From NCBI GenBank assembly GCA_013178295.1, contig JABLWW010000001.1, forward strand, positions 62,001 through 126,000: a DNA stretch of 64,000 bases. The letters run 5' to 3'. How positions within the stretch are numbered: the stretch's first letter is position 1; every line of letters starts with the position of its first letter. The notes beneath the pieces were generated by a model. It saw only the letters and a list, made by a program, of their open reading frames with translations. It made no database searches and was not told the DNA's origin. Made by a program: the position numbers and the translations under genes. The stretch comes from Anaerolineae bacterium. GTDB taxonomy: Bacteria; Chloroflexota; Anaerolineae; Anaerolineales; Anaerolineaceae. Below, one piece after another: positions 9,036 to 16,779 of the stretch.

Positions 9036-9068
9036 TTTAAAACGAAAGCCAGCTTCACTAGCTGGCTT
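9036..9068 (-). terminator. Rho-independent terminator after tRNA-Leu
   Basis: A perfect 9-bp stem (AAGCCAGCT at 9046-9054 and AGCTGGCTT at 9060-9068) with a 5-nt loop lies downstream of tRNA-Leu on the minus strand. It is followed in that direction by a U-rich stretch (TTTCGTTTTAAA). It separates the tRNA from the YgjP-like gene. Confidence 0.7.
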
Positions 9069-9097
9069 GGGTCTTAAAGCGACCGCTTCTTGATTTG

Positions 9098-9181
9098 TGC
9101 CGAAGGAGGGACTTGAACCCTCATGAGGAAACCCTCACTAAGTCCTGAACCTAGCGCGTCTGCCAGTTCCGCCACTTCGGC
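9098..9181 (-). tRNA. tRNA-Leu (anticodon CAG)
   Basis: The 84-nt sequence on the minus strand folds as a class II tRNA. The acceptor stem is GCCGAAG/CTTCGGC with discriminator A. The anticodon stem CTAGG/CTTAG encloses loop TTCAGGA, giving anticodon CAG (leucine, CUG codon). A long variable arm (GTGAGGGTTTCCTCAT) and T arm GAGGG-TTCAAGT-CCCTC are present. CCA is not encoded. A TTGACA-N16-TAAAAT promoter lies upstream and a hairpin terminator downstream, so it is a single-gene unit. Confidence 0.95.
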
Positions 9182-9201
9182 ATTTCCTATCTGCGTTTTC
9201 T

Positions 9202-9229
9202 ATTTTATCCGGCTTTAGTGATTTGTCAA
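9202..9229 (-). promoter_or_regulatory. Sigma-70-type promoter of tRNA-Leu
   Basis: On the minus strand TTGACA (9224-9229) is followed after 16 nt by TAAAAT (9202-9207). Transcription would begin around 9195, about 14 nt before the mature tRNA 5' end. Confidence 0.7.
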
Positions 9230-9261
9230 CCTTTTTTGCTACGAAATGCTATCAAAAGGGG

Positions 9262-9302
9262 TGGCACAATACTTGCATACTCTATTATGGGCATTGTATG
9301 AT
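9262..9302 (+). promoter_or_regulatory. Promoter region of the 7TM histidine-kinase-like gene; sigma-54-like and sigma-70-like readings overlap
   Basis: TGGCAC-N5-TTGCAT (9262-9278) has the GG and GC doublets exactly 10 nt apart, as in a sigma-54 -24/-12 element. The same TTGCAT (9273-9278) can also serve as a -35 box with TATGAT (9297-9302) after 18 nt. Both readings point at the plus-strand gene starting at 9362. The sequence alone cannot decide between them, and I see no sigma-54 activator in this window. Confidence 0.4.
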
Positions 9303-9361
9303 TAGTATGGAAACCGGGCAGGCGTGGTAGTGTGAGAATAAACACAGGATGGTAATGTCGC

Positions 9362-11488
9362 ATGGGAAACATTTTTGACTTTTTTGCTGCTCCTCCAGGC
9401 AATGTGATCTATCACTTTGTTCTGATTTTTGCAATCGCTACTGGTGTTCAGGCAGTGTGGGTGCGTAAGCCGCGCCTTGAAGATATCCATGTGCGCCGTT
9501 TGTTGCTGGCATTGGCATTGCTGACCGCCGGGCAGCTATTGCTTTTTCTGTTTAGCCTGGTGGGGTGGCTGGGTGTGATCAGTCCGCGTTACATTCTCCC
9601 GCCATTAGATCGTCTGATCACGCTCTTGAGTCTGTTCTGTATCTTCTGGGTGTGGATGTTTTACAAACAGCCGCAAAGGATCATGGATGGGGGAGCGTTG
9701 TTGTTATCGCTGGTGTCTTTTATCTTTTTTGTCATTACAGTCATTTTTTGGAGGAACACGGCTCCGCTATATACATTCAACTTTATCCCGCTGGAAATCA
9801 CCTGGAGTTTACTGGGAATTGTTGCGGCAATCGCATGTGGCGCGCTGGTCGTGCTCAAGCAGTCGCAGGACTGGGGTATTGGGTTGGCAATTGCTGTGCT
9901 GTATCTGGCTGGCTTTGTCGTGCATCTCATTGGGGGTTCGCCAAATCTGGATTATGCCGGTGCTGTGCGAATGGCGCAGATGTGTGCATTTGCGTTGCTT
10001 CCAGTGCTTGCCGGGCGGTTGCAAACGGCTGAAGATGTTGATGTGGCTGTTCAGCGTGTGTCGGTGGCGCAGTCGCAGCAGGCTGACGTGCCCATCCGCT
10101 ATAGTGCCGAAGCGCGGACAATTTATACCTGGCTTCATGCCACGTTGCCGGATGATCCCTCCCGCGTTTACACTGCAATTGCACATGCCATTGCCCAAAC
10201 GATGATGGCGGATATCTGTTACCTGATACCGGTGTCTGCGGCGGAAGATCCGGTACATATCTCGTATGGATATGACCTGCATCACAGCCGGGACTTGTTG
10301 CCATTCAGTGTTGAAAGGGAGCGCGTTCCGAATATCGTGGAGGCTTTGAGCAAGGGCCAACCGTTTGAGATGGACGCAAATGTCCCCGATATGGCGTGTC
10401 TGCTTGAAGTGATAGGTGTTGATGCACGGAGCTCACTTCTGGTTCCCCTAAGTACTTCGCAGGAGATATGGGGCGGCGCATTGTTGCTCAGCCCTTATAC
10501 AGGGCGCGTATGGAATCAGACAGACCATAACTACCTTTCACTGATATCGGATATTATTGTCAAAATTTTACAGTACCCCAATGACCTGATGGGAAGAATG
10601 GCGCAGATTGCGCCAAATGGTAGTGAGATGGGGCGAAAGGTACTCCAGGCGGTTTCTTCTGAAGCGGACTCTCTTGACTTGGAGGGCTTGTTATCGGAAC
10701 AAAAAGCTCTGCGCGAAGAGAACAGCCTGCTTAAGGCTGAAATTGAAAAGCTTCGTGATGAAAAACAAATCCCCGTTGCCTTTTCATTGAGCGAGGAAGA
10801 AGCTGGTTTTGTGGGCAGCCTCGTGCAACATTTGCGTCATCCGCTTGCTTCGATGCGCGGGCATAGCGAACTTTTGCTTTCGGAGACGATCGGGGTCCTC
10901 AGTTCTCTGCAACGAAGTTCGCTGGAGCGTATACGCAGTCTCATCGAGCATATTACTATGCTGATTGAGAACACAAAATCCGGTTTGGGGATTCCGCCAG
11001 AGGAGGTTTTTAAATTCGAGATAGGGGATATGAATGCCGTTTTTGACGAAGTGATTGCGGATACAGCGACACAATTAAGACAAAAGAGTATCAATTTGCG
11101 CATTGATGTACCGCATGAGATTTCTTCCCCACAGATTGACCGGGAGGTTTTAAAGCAGATTCTTGTCCAACTTCTGCAAAATGCCAGTACTGTCACGCCG
11201 CCTAAGGGTAGTATTGGTATCCGCGCCCGCGAGGAGATGGAAGGAGAAAATCGCCAGCTTGTTATCCAGGTAACCGACACAGGGGGAGGCATTGACCCTA
11301 AGAACCACAAGCAGCTGTTTTTGCCCCCAACGACAGGCAAAGCTGTACGAATACCTGGGGTGGGTTCACACAACAGCCTGTATTTCGCCAGAACGCTGGT
11401 TGAAGCGTATGGAGGCAAAATTGAGGTCGAGAGTGCACGCGGGCAGCCAACGACCATTCGTGTTTTGCTCCCGTTGACCATTAAATAA
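9362..11488 (+). CDS. Seven-transmembrane histidine-kinase-like sensor with GAF-like region
   Basis: A 708-residue membrane sensor. Seven hydrophobic segments fill about residues 15-220, with no signal peptide. A GAF-like sensory region covers about 255-405. A predicted coiled coil (about 437-468, SEQKALREENSLLKAEIEKL) leads to a dimerisation region with the H-box HLRHPLASMRG; the His is at about 490, but the acidic residue normally after it is Leu. The ATPase domain keeps an N-box Asn (LLQNAS) and G1 (DTGGGI), while the second Gly-rich box is degenerate (PGVGSHNSL). Kinase activity is therefore uncertain. No response regulator is adjacent; the nearest is at 14.8 kb. The LysM protein gene follows after 22 nt and may be cotranscribed. 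Confidence 0.85.
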   Translation: MGNIFDFFAAPPGNVIYHFVLIFAIATGVQAVWVRKPRLEDIHVRRLLLALALLTAGQLLLFLFSLVGWLGVISPRYILPPLDRLITLLSLFCIFWVWMFYKQPQRIMDGGALLLSLVSFIFFVITVIFWRNTAPLYTFNFIPLEITWSLLGIVAAIACGALVVLKQSQDWGIGLAIAVLYLAGFVVHLIGGSPNLDYAGAVRMAQMCAFALLPVLAGRLQTAEDVDVAVQRVSVAQSQQADVPIRYSAEARTIYTWLHATLPDDPSRVYTAIAHAIAQTMMADICYLIPVSAAEDPVHISYGYDLHHSRDLLPFSVERERVPNIVEALSKGQPFEMDANVPDMACLLEVIGVDARSSLLVPLSTSQEIWGGALLLSPYTGRVWNQTDHNYLSLISDIIVKILQYPNDLMGRMAQIAPNGSEMGRKVLQAVSSEADSLDLEGLLSEQKALREENSLLKAEIEKLRDEKQIPVAFSLSEEEAGFVGSLVQHLRHPLASMRGHSELLLSETIGVLSSLQRSSLERIRSLIEHITMLIENTKSGLGIPPEEVFKFEIGDMNAVFDEVIADTATQLRQKSINLRIDVPHEISSPQIDREVLKQILVQLLQNASTVTPPKGSIGIRAREEMEGENRQLVIQVTDTGGGIDPKNHKQLFLPPTTGKAVRIPGVGSHNSLYFARTLVEAYGGKIEVESARGQPTTIRVLLPLTIK

Positions 11489-11510
11489 CCCAAGTGATGA
11501 TAAATTAGCT

Positions 11511-12260
11511 ATGGAAATGCGAAGAGAGCTTCTTAAGGGGTTGGCAGCCAGTGCATTGTCACTGTGTCTTGTCATGGGTGCACTGATGCTTTCCCTAGCG
11601 GAGGATTTGCATTTTGAGGGTTATCGTGGTGCTTCTTTCTCATATATTCAGCACACACCTACAGAAATTTCCGCTTTGGAGGAGACACCAGCCGTTACTG
11701 AGCAGCCTCAAGAGGCTGAATCTTTGTTAGATCAGGCGATGATGCTCACACTGATGGCAGAAACACCGGAATGCGTGATACGCAAGGACTGGAAGCCGTA
11801 CATTATCCAACCCGGCGATTCTTTGGTCAAGCTGGCGGAGGTGTATCTTTTATCTATCAAGGAGTTAAAGCAAGGCAATTGTTTGAGCGGCGATGAATTA
11901 ACGCCCGGCAACATCATTTTTCTTCCGGAAAGGAAGATCGTACTTAGCCCGTTTGTGGAGCTGCCAACCATCACCCCAAATGTGGAAGAAACTGTTGAGT
12001 TGACTCCTACGCCCCAGCCAGCCGAATGTATTCCCCCTGAGGGTTGGTCTCCTTATGTTGTAACTGAAAATGACTCGTTGCGTTCATTGAGTCAACAGCT
12101 AGGTGTCAGCCTCTTTGCTATCAAGGAGGCTAACTGCCTTTCTTATCCTTTGGTAGTGGAGGCGGGGGATGTCTTGTACCTGCCGCTTTTGGCTACACCG
12201 ACAACGGCGGCAGACAGCCCGGCATCTGGACCACCTGACGAAGCTACTCCTGCGCCATAG
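11511..12260 (+). CDS. Exported protein with two LysM domains
   Basis: A 249-residue protein with an N-terminal hydrophobic segment (about 10-30, ending SLAED) that may act as signal peptide or anchor. Two LysM-type peptidoglycan-binding modules follow: about 97-143 (WKPYIIQPGDSLVKLAEVYLL, then LTPGNIIFLPE) and about 182-230 (WSPYVVTENDSLRSLSQQLGVS, then VEAGDVLYLPL). Each is preceded by a Cys (CVIRKDW, CIPPEGW), and each has another Cys in its Asn-Cys turn, so disulfides are possible. Linkers are Thr/Pro-rich. There is no catalytic domain, so a cell-wall-binding or scaffold role is likely. It follows the 7TM sensor by 22 nt on the same strand. Confidence 0.85.
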   Translation: MEMRRELLKGLAASALSLCLVMGALMLSLAEDLHFEGYRGASFSYIQHTPTEISALEETPAVTEQPQEAESLLDQAMMLTLMAETPECVIRKDWKPYIIQPGDSLVKLAEVYLLSIKELKQGNCLSGDELTPGNIIFLPERKIVLSPFVELPTITPNVEETVELTPTPQPAECIPPEGWSPYVVTENDSLRSLSQQLGVSLFAIKEANCLSYPLVVEAGDVLYLPLLATPTTAADSPASGPPDEATPAP

Positions 12261-12286
12261 GATTGTTACGCGGCGTAACCGAGTGG

Positions 12287-12325
12287 AGCGAAGAAAATAC
12301 ACTTTTATTCTTCTCGTCGCTTTTT
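12287..12325 (+). terminator. Possible terminator after the LysM gene
   Basis: AGCGA (12287-12291) followed by AGAA can pair with TTCT and TCGCT further on (12310-12321, with a small bulge). A run of five T follows at 12321-12325. Stem quality is moderate. Confidence 0.4.
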
Positions 12326-12385
12326 GGGGCGGGATGTTATCTGGTGTTGGCGTAGTGGGGGTGTAAAACAGCTGTGCGTTTTCAT

Positions 12386-12414
12386 TTGACAACAAAAAAT
12401 TATTCATGTAAACT
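12386..12414 (+). promoter_or_regulatory. Sigma-70-type promoter of the recombinase-like gene
   Basis: TTGACA (12386-12391) and TAAACT (12409-12414) are separated by 17 nt. A GGAGGG ribosome-binding site at 12435-12440 precedes the ATG at 12444. Confidence 0.65.
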
Positions 12415-12443
12415 GACAATACTATACGAAGAGCGGAGGGATT

Positions 12444-13352
12444 ATGTCTGAAAACCTTTCTGCTATTGGTGCTCATATCACCGCCCAAACTTTGATGACG
12501 CCTGCCATACGGGCATGGGAAATTTTTTTGCGTGATCAGGGGCGCTCTATTTACACGATTAAAGCGTTTCGCGGGGATCTTGAACTTCTGGCATCTTATT
12601 TACCGCCCGATAAGGCCTTGGGGTTGATTACCACCGCTGACTTAAACAACTTTTTACATTGGTTGCAAAGCGGGCGCAATGTACCTTGTAGTCCCAAAAG
12701 CCTGGCGCGAAGGATCACCTCGATGAAAGCTTTCTTTCGCTGGCTGAGTCGCGGCGGTGTGCTGGCAGTTGATCCGGCTGAGACTGTTATTCAGAAGTCC
12801 GTTATCAGCCCATTGCCGCAGGTGCTGACGCCAGAAGAAGAGGGGCAGGTTATCGCCGTAGCGCTCAAATATCGGCAGGCAAAAAAGCCGGATGCCCGTC
12901 CGTATACATTGCTGACCCTGCTCTTGACTACTGGCATCAAAAAAGGCGAGTGTTTGGCAATTGATCTCAACCATGTTGATCTGGAAGCCCCCACAGGACC
13001 TTATCTGTTTGTGCGCTATGCCAGCCCGCAGAACCGGTATAAAGAACGCAAAATCCCACTTCCTGCTGACTGGGTTGAGAGCTATCAGGAATATCTGGCG
13101 CAGTATCAACCGAAGGACCGCGTGTTCCCCTGGTCGCCGCGCAGGTTGGAGTACCTCCTGGAGGACATAGGTAAAGAGGCAGGGCTGGAAAAGCATCTTT
13201 CGTTTGACATGTGTCGCTGGACGTGTGCTGTCAATGACTGGTTGTCTGGCATGGAGCATGACAGAATTCGCGCCAAATTAGGAATCTCAAAGATTCAGTG
13301 GCGCGAGGTTAGCCTAAAACTCCGCCAGCTATGCGGTGCGGATAAGACGTAG
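12444..13352 (+). CDS. Tyrosine-recombinase-fold protein lacking the catalytic tyrosine
   Basis: A 302-residue protein with the XerC/XerD layout. The N-terminal SAM-like core-binding domain (about 15-115) includes TIKAFRGDLELLASYL and SLARRITSMKAFFRWL. The C-terminal catalytic-fold domain starts at LTPEEEGQVI. Active-site residues are largely lost: the first Arg position is Lys166 (TTGIKKGE), the HxxR box reads DMCRW so only Arg258 survives, and no Tyr occurs in the last 60 residues, where the nucleophile should be. The beta-hairpin Lys (YKERKIPLP) is kept. It should bind DNA without cutting it. The frame is intact, with a good promoter and RBS, so it is not a decayed pseudogene. Its 3' end overlaps convergent tilS by 24 nt. 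Confidence 0.85.
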   Translation: MSENLSAIGAHITAQTLMTPAIRAWEIFLRDQGRSIYTIKAFRGDLELLASYLPPDKALGLITTADLNNFLHWLQSGRNVPCSPKSLARRITSMKAFFRWLSRGGVLAVDPAETVIQKSVISPLPQVLTPEEEGQVIAVALKYRQAKKPDARPYTLLTLLLTTGIKKGECLAIDLNHVDLEAPTGPYLFVRYASPQNRYKERKIPLPADWVESYQEYLAQYQPKDRVFPWSPRRLEYLLEDIGKEAGLEKHLSFDMCRWTCAVNDWLSGMEHDRIRAKLGISKIQWREVSLKLRQLCGADKT

Positions 13353-14756
13353 GCGAACCGCCGTTGTGGTTTGCGGGGTGATGCGAAAAAGGTGCGAAGG
13401 GGGATATCCTGGTATCCAGGCGACTTGACCAGCAGAGATTACCAGCGGGTAGCGGTGGCGGTAACCTTCAGGCAATTTGGCGTTGATAAAAAAATCGGAT
13501 ATTTTGAGAGTATGTCCCCCCATGCCCAGAGGGGCGATGCGGTCACCTGGCAGGCGTGGGCGCACGGTCAATGGGGATACCAGATGGTCTGCATCCAGAA
13601 GGGCTTCGTTGTTATCTGAAGGATATTGGGTATTGGCTGATGGGGTTACATTCAAAAGCTCAGCAGTAAGTTTCCACCCATTTGCCAGATCGAGGCTGCC
13701 GGGCACTTGCAAGAGTGCTTCGCCAGCATCCTGTGTTTGGGGGACTTCCTCATCAGCAGGTAGCACTCTGTGTGTTGAGATAATCAGCCGATTGCTTTGT
13801 AGAGAGAGCCACATTCCTGCGACCCAGTCCATTTTTTGGCTGCGCGGTGGAGAGGAGATAAATGCCACCCCACGCTCGATGGCTTCAAAATCTATGTTTC
13901 GTAAGCCGGGACGCAAAATTCTCAGCCCATGCCGCAATATTCTGCGCTGCATACCTTTTGATTGCCCAGACAGCCGGGGATAGGATAGCTCCACCCGTTC
14001 CTGCTCCTCGCACAAGCAGAGGCTTTTCCATGTCAAGACGGAAATTTGCTCCAGGTCGGCGTGGTCGGCGGTAAGGTTCTGTGACATGCGCCAGATGGCG
14101 GCTTTGATGCGCGGGTTAAACTGTGCCAGGTAGGGAATGAGTTCGTGACGCAAACGGTTGCGATGATAGGTAGTATCTGCATTGGTCAAATCGGTCAGCG
14201 GCTGAAGGGCGTTTTCATGGCAGTATTCCAGGATTTCATCACGCCATATGCCTAAAAGAGGGCGTACCAGCGGGATGGTTTGATCCCATTCGTGTGAGGG
14301 CTGAACATAGGGCATACCCCTTAGTCCGTCCAATCCTGTCCCCCGCAGGAAGTGCATTAAGACGGTTTCAACCTGGTCGTCGGCAGTATGTGCCACTGCC
14401 ACTGCCTGGGCTGCTGCGCGGCGTGCTTCAGCGAAGAGAAATCGGTAGCGTGCTGTTCTGGCTGCTTCCTCAATAGATTGTTTGCTTGCGCGTGCAAATT
14501 CAGCGACGTTCAGACGGCTTGATACGTATGGCAGTCGCCGTTCCTCAGCTATACGCTCCACTTTTTGGGCGTCTTCAGCCGATTCGGAGCGTAGCCCATG
14601 ATCGAAATGTGCTACCAGTAGACGATAGCCCAGACGACAGAGCACATCCAGAAGGCATAGGCTGTCGGGCCCTCCAGAGACACCCACCACGATCAGGCGT
14701 GTTTTGTCTAGAGAGCATGCTGATTGAACCTTTTCTATCAGTTGACCAACGGGCAT
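13329..14756 (-). CDS. tilS: tRNA(Ile)-lysidine synthase
   Basis: A 475-residue TilS, which converts C34 of tRNA-Ile(CAU) to lysidine so that it reads AUA. The N-type ATP pyrophosphatase P-loop VVGVSGGPDSLCLLDVL is at about 22-38. The family motifs HFDHGLR, AHTADDQVETVLMHFLRGTGLDGLRGM and the NxRNxxRHELIP-like stretch (YHRNRLRHELIPYL) follow. The C-terminal TilS domain includes VRPRLPGDRIAPLGMGGHTLKI and a KLPEGYRHRYPLV segment. The length is normal. The ATG at 14756 lies 6 nt after a TATAAT box, so the mRNA is probably leaderless. The 3' end overlaps the convergent recombinase-like gene. Confidence 0.95.
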   Translation of the reverse strand: MPVGQLIEKVQSACSLDKTRLIVVGVSGGPDSLCLLDVLCRLGYRLLVAHFDHGLRSESAEDAQKVERIAEERRLPYVSSRLNVAEFARASKQSIEEAARTARYRFLFAEARRAAAQAVAVAHTADDQVETVLMHFLRGTGLDGLRGMPYVQPSHEWDQTIPLVRPLLGIWRDEILEYCHENALQPLTDLTNADTTYHRNRLRHELIPYLAQFNPRIKAAIWRMSQNLTADHADLEQISVLTWKSLCLCEEQERVELSYPRLSGQSKGMQRRILRHGLRILRPGLRNIDFEAIERGVAFISSPPRSQKMDWVAGMWLSLQSNRLIISTHRVLPADEEVPQTQDAGEALLQVPGSLDLANGWKLTAELLNVTPSANTQYPSDNNEALLDADHLVSPLTVRPRLPGDRIAPLGMGGHTLKISDFFINAKLPEGYRHRYPLVISAGQVAWIPGYPPSHLFRITPQTTTAVRLRLIRTA

Positions 14757-14768
14757 AGATTTATTATA
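14757..14768 (-). promoter_or_regulatory. Predicted leaderless promoter of tilS (-10 box)
   Basis: On the minus strand TATAAT (14763-14768) is separated from the tilS ATG by 6 nt, placing +1 at or next to the start codon. TTGTGA, 18 nt upstream of the -10, is a plausible -35. No Shine-Dalgarno sequence can fit in the gap. Confidence 0.6.
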
Positions 14769-14782
14769 CTTTTTTCGTGCGC

Positions 14783-14811
14783 TTGCTCACAAATATAAAC
14801 TGTGCTAGACT
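14783..14811 (+). promoter_or_regulatory. Promoter of the receiver-CpaE / sirtuin / kinase operon
   Basis: TTGCTC (14783-14788) and TAGACT (14806-14811) are 17 nt apart on the plus strand, about 35 nt before the ATG at 14846. The region overlaps the divergent tilS promoter. Confidence 0.5.
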
Positions 14812-14845
14812 GGATAATGAGCATATAGTTCCCAGGGATTAGGAT

Positions 14846-15997
14846 ATGGCTGAGAAAATTCTCGTTGTTGATGATGACCTTGAGACCGTACGTCTGGTCA
14901 GTCTAGTTTTGCAGCGGCAGGGGTATGAAGTGGCAACTGCTTTCAATGGGGAAGAATGTATTGCCAAAGCAGGCGCGCAGGTTTTTGACCTGATTCTTTT
15001 GGATGTTATGATGCCCGATATGGACGGTTATCAGGTTACGCGCATTCTGCGCGGCAACCCGCAGACGGCTTCTGTTGCCATTCTGATGTTCACGGCAAAA
15101 AGCCAGGTGGAAGATAAGGTAGCTGGCTATGAGTGTGGCGTGGATGAATATCTTGCCAAGCCTGTGCACCCTGCTGAGTTGGTGGCACGGATCAAGGCAC
15201 TGCTGACGCGTCAGAAAAAGGCTGCTCCGGCGGTGGTTGAGAAAAGCGGTTATTCTATTGCGGTCATGGCGCCTAAGGGTGGGTTGGGCGCTTCAACGCT
15301 CACGCTGAATCTTGGCATTAACCTGGCTAGGCAGCTCAAGAAGGAGATCATTGCCGCCGAGTTTAGACCCGGGCATGGCACCTGGGCGTATGAGCTGAAC
15401 CTCAGCGGGCAGGAAAACTTGAGCAATCTGCTGCGCTATAAGCCGATTGCGATTACCAATGATGCAGTTGAACGGGCGCTGATCCTCACAACATACGGCT
15501 TAAGGCTTCTAATGGCTTCGCAGAACCTTGACGAGCTACGTTTGGTCAATGCGGTTGAACAGTTTGAGGTGGTCCACAAGAATTTGTTATTGCTTTCTCC
15601 TGTTGTTTTGCTGGATTTTGGTCACTGCACCCTTCCGGATTATCACAGGCTGCTGGAGCCTTGCAAAGAAATTATTGTGATTACCGAACCCTATCCCCTT
15701 TCTGTTAAACTGACTCAATTGTTGATAGAGGATTTAAATAAAAAGGCATTGTTTTCAAAACGCAGACTGACTGTGGTGTTGTTCAATCGGATGCGCTCAG
15801 ATGTGTCTTTGACGGTAACGCGGGTGCGTGAGCTGCTGGGGCTGGAAATTGCCCAGACCATCTTACCCTCTCCGGAACTGGCGTATCAGGCGGGGATGCA
15901 AAATGTTCCATTTATTCAGGTGCAGCCGCAAAGTTTGCCAGCCAAACAATATGAGCAGTTGGCGGCAACGGTCATTTCACACATTCCCGAGGGGTAG
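14846..15997 (+). CDS. Response-regulator receiver fused to CpaE/TadZ-like ATPase domain
   Basis: A 383-residue protein. Residues 1-122 form a receiver domain with acidic pocket VDDD, phospho-acceptor Asp in LILLDVMMPDMDGY (about 53), Thr in MFTAKS and Lys in YLAKPVHP. Residues about 138-380 are a MinD/ParA-like domain of the CpaE/TadZ kind. Its Walker A reads APKGGLGASTLTLNLG, keeping the signature Lys but with Ala in place of the P-loop Lys. LLDFGHCTLPDY and VVLFNRMRSD correspond to later motifs. CpaE-type proteins position type IV pilus/Tad machinery, but no tad genes are in this window. It heads an operon: the sirtuin gene starts 5 nt after its stop. Confidence 0.85.
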   Translation: MAEKILVVDDDLETVRLVSLVLQRQGYEVATAFNGEECIAKAGAQVFDLILLDVMMPDMDGYQVTRILRGNPQTASVAILMFTAKSQVEDKVAGYECGVDEYLAKPVHPAELVARIKALLTRQKKAAPAVVEKSGYSIAVMAPKGGLGASTLTLNLGINLARQLKKEIIAAEFRPGHGTWAYELNLSGQENLSNLLRYKPIAITNDAVERALILTTYGLRLLMASQNLDELRLVNAVEQFEVVHKNLLLLSPVVLLDFGHCTLPDYHRLLEPCKEIIVITEPYPLSVKLTQLLIEDLNKKALFSKRRLTVVLFNRMRSDVSLTVTRVRELLGLEIAQTILPSPELAYQAGMQNVPFIQVQPQSLPAKQYEQLAATVISHIPEG

Positions 15998-16002
15998 CAT
16001 TT

Positions 16003-16779
16003 ATGGGTGAATTGGAAACGGCTGTATCGCGTGCCAGTGACTTGCTTCGTCAAGCGAAACACGCCGTTGTTTTTACAGGGGCGGGGATTTCTACCCCATC
16101 TGGTATTCCCGATTTTCGCTCGGCGAATACCGGGTTGTGGAATAAAGACGACCCTATGCAGGTGGCATCGCTCAGTGCTTTTTTGTATCATCCAGAGCGC
16201 TTTTTCAACTGGTTGCGTCCGCTGGTAAAAAATTCCTGGCAAGCGCAACCCAATCCAGCCCACTATGCTCTGGCGGAGATGGAGCGTGCCGGCATCATCA
16301 AAGCGGTAATTACCCAAAACATTGATACGCTGCACCATCGTGCCGGGTCGGTCAATGTCTTTGAAGTGCATGGTTCTATGCGTACGCTAACCTGCCATCG
16401 CTGTAATGTCACCTACCCGACGGAGAATTTTATTGAGGCGTTTCTGGAGAGAAATGAGATGCCTTTTTGTCCGCAATGCCAAAAGCTGCTCAAGCCGGAT
16501 ATTGTGCTTTTTGAGGAGATGTTGCCTGCCGCGGTCTGGTCAAAGGCGGAGGAGCATTGCCGCAAGGCGGATGTGATATTCGTGGTTGGCTCGTCGCTGG
16601 AAGTATCACCCGCCAACTCCCTGCCTTATATGGCGGTATTGGGTGGTGCCAGATTGTTGATCAATAATCTGACTTCTACCCATTTAGATGAGTATGCTGA
16701 AGTATTGATGCCTTATAATGTGGTTGAAATTATCCCTCTGATAAAGCAGGTGCTATGTCTGAACACGATGCCCCATTGA
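16003..16779 (+). CDS. Sir2-family NAD-dependent protein deacylase
   Basis: A 258-residue sirtuin. The NAD-binding signature is FTGAGISTPSGIPDFRS (about 24-40). The NID motif is in TQNIDTLHHRAG, and the catalytic His is in FEVHGSMRTL. A zinc site is formed by CHRC and CPQC. VGSSLEVSPANSLPY and LLINN complete the Rossmann core. It should remove acetyl or other acyl groups from Lys using NAD. The start is 5 nt after the upstream stop with GAGGGG as RBS, and the 3' end overlaps the next gene by 25 nt. Being sandwiched between a receiver protein and a histidine kinase is unusual and suggests a joint regulatory function (inference). Confidence 0.93.
   Translation: MGELETAVSRASDLLRQAKHAVVFTGAGISTPSGIPDFRSANTGLWNKDDPMQVASLSAFLYHPERFFNWLRPLVKNSWQAQPNPAHYALAEMERAGIIKAVITQNIDTLHHRAGSVNVFEVHGSMRTLTCHRCNVTYPTENFIEAFLERNEMPFCPQCQKLLKPDIVLFEEMLPAAVWSKAEEHCRKADVIFVVGSSLEVSPANSLPYMAVLGGARLLINNLTSTHLDEYAEVLMPYNVVEIIPLIKQVLCLNTMPH

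Noticed and set aside
9809-10360. 183-residue minus-strand open frame inside the 7TM sensor gene
   Set aside because: Composition is typical of an antisense shadow and no RBS or domain is visible.
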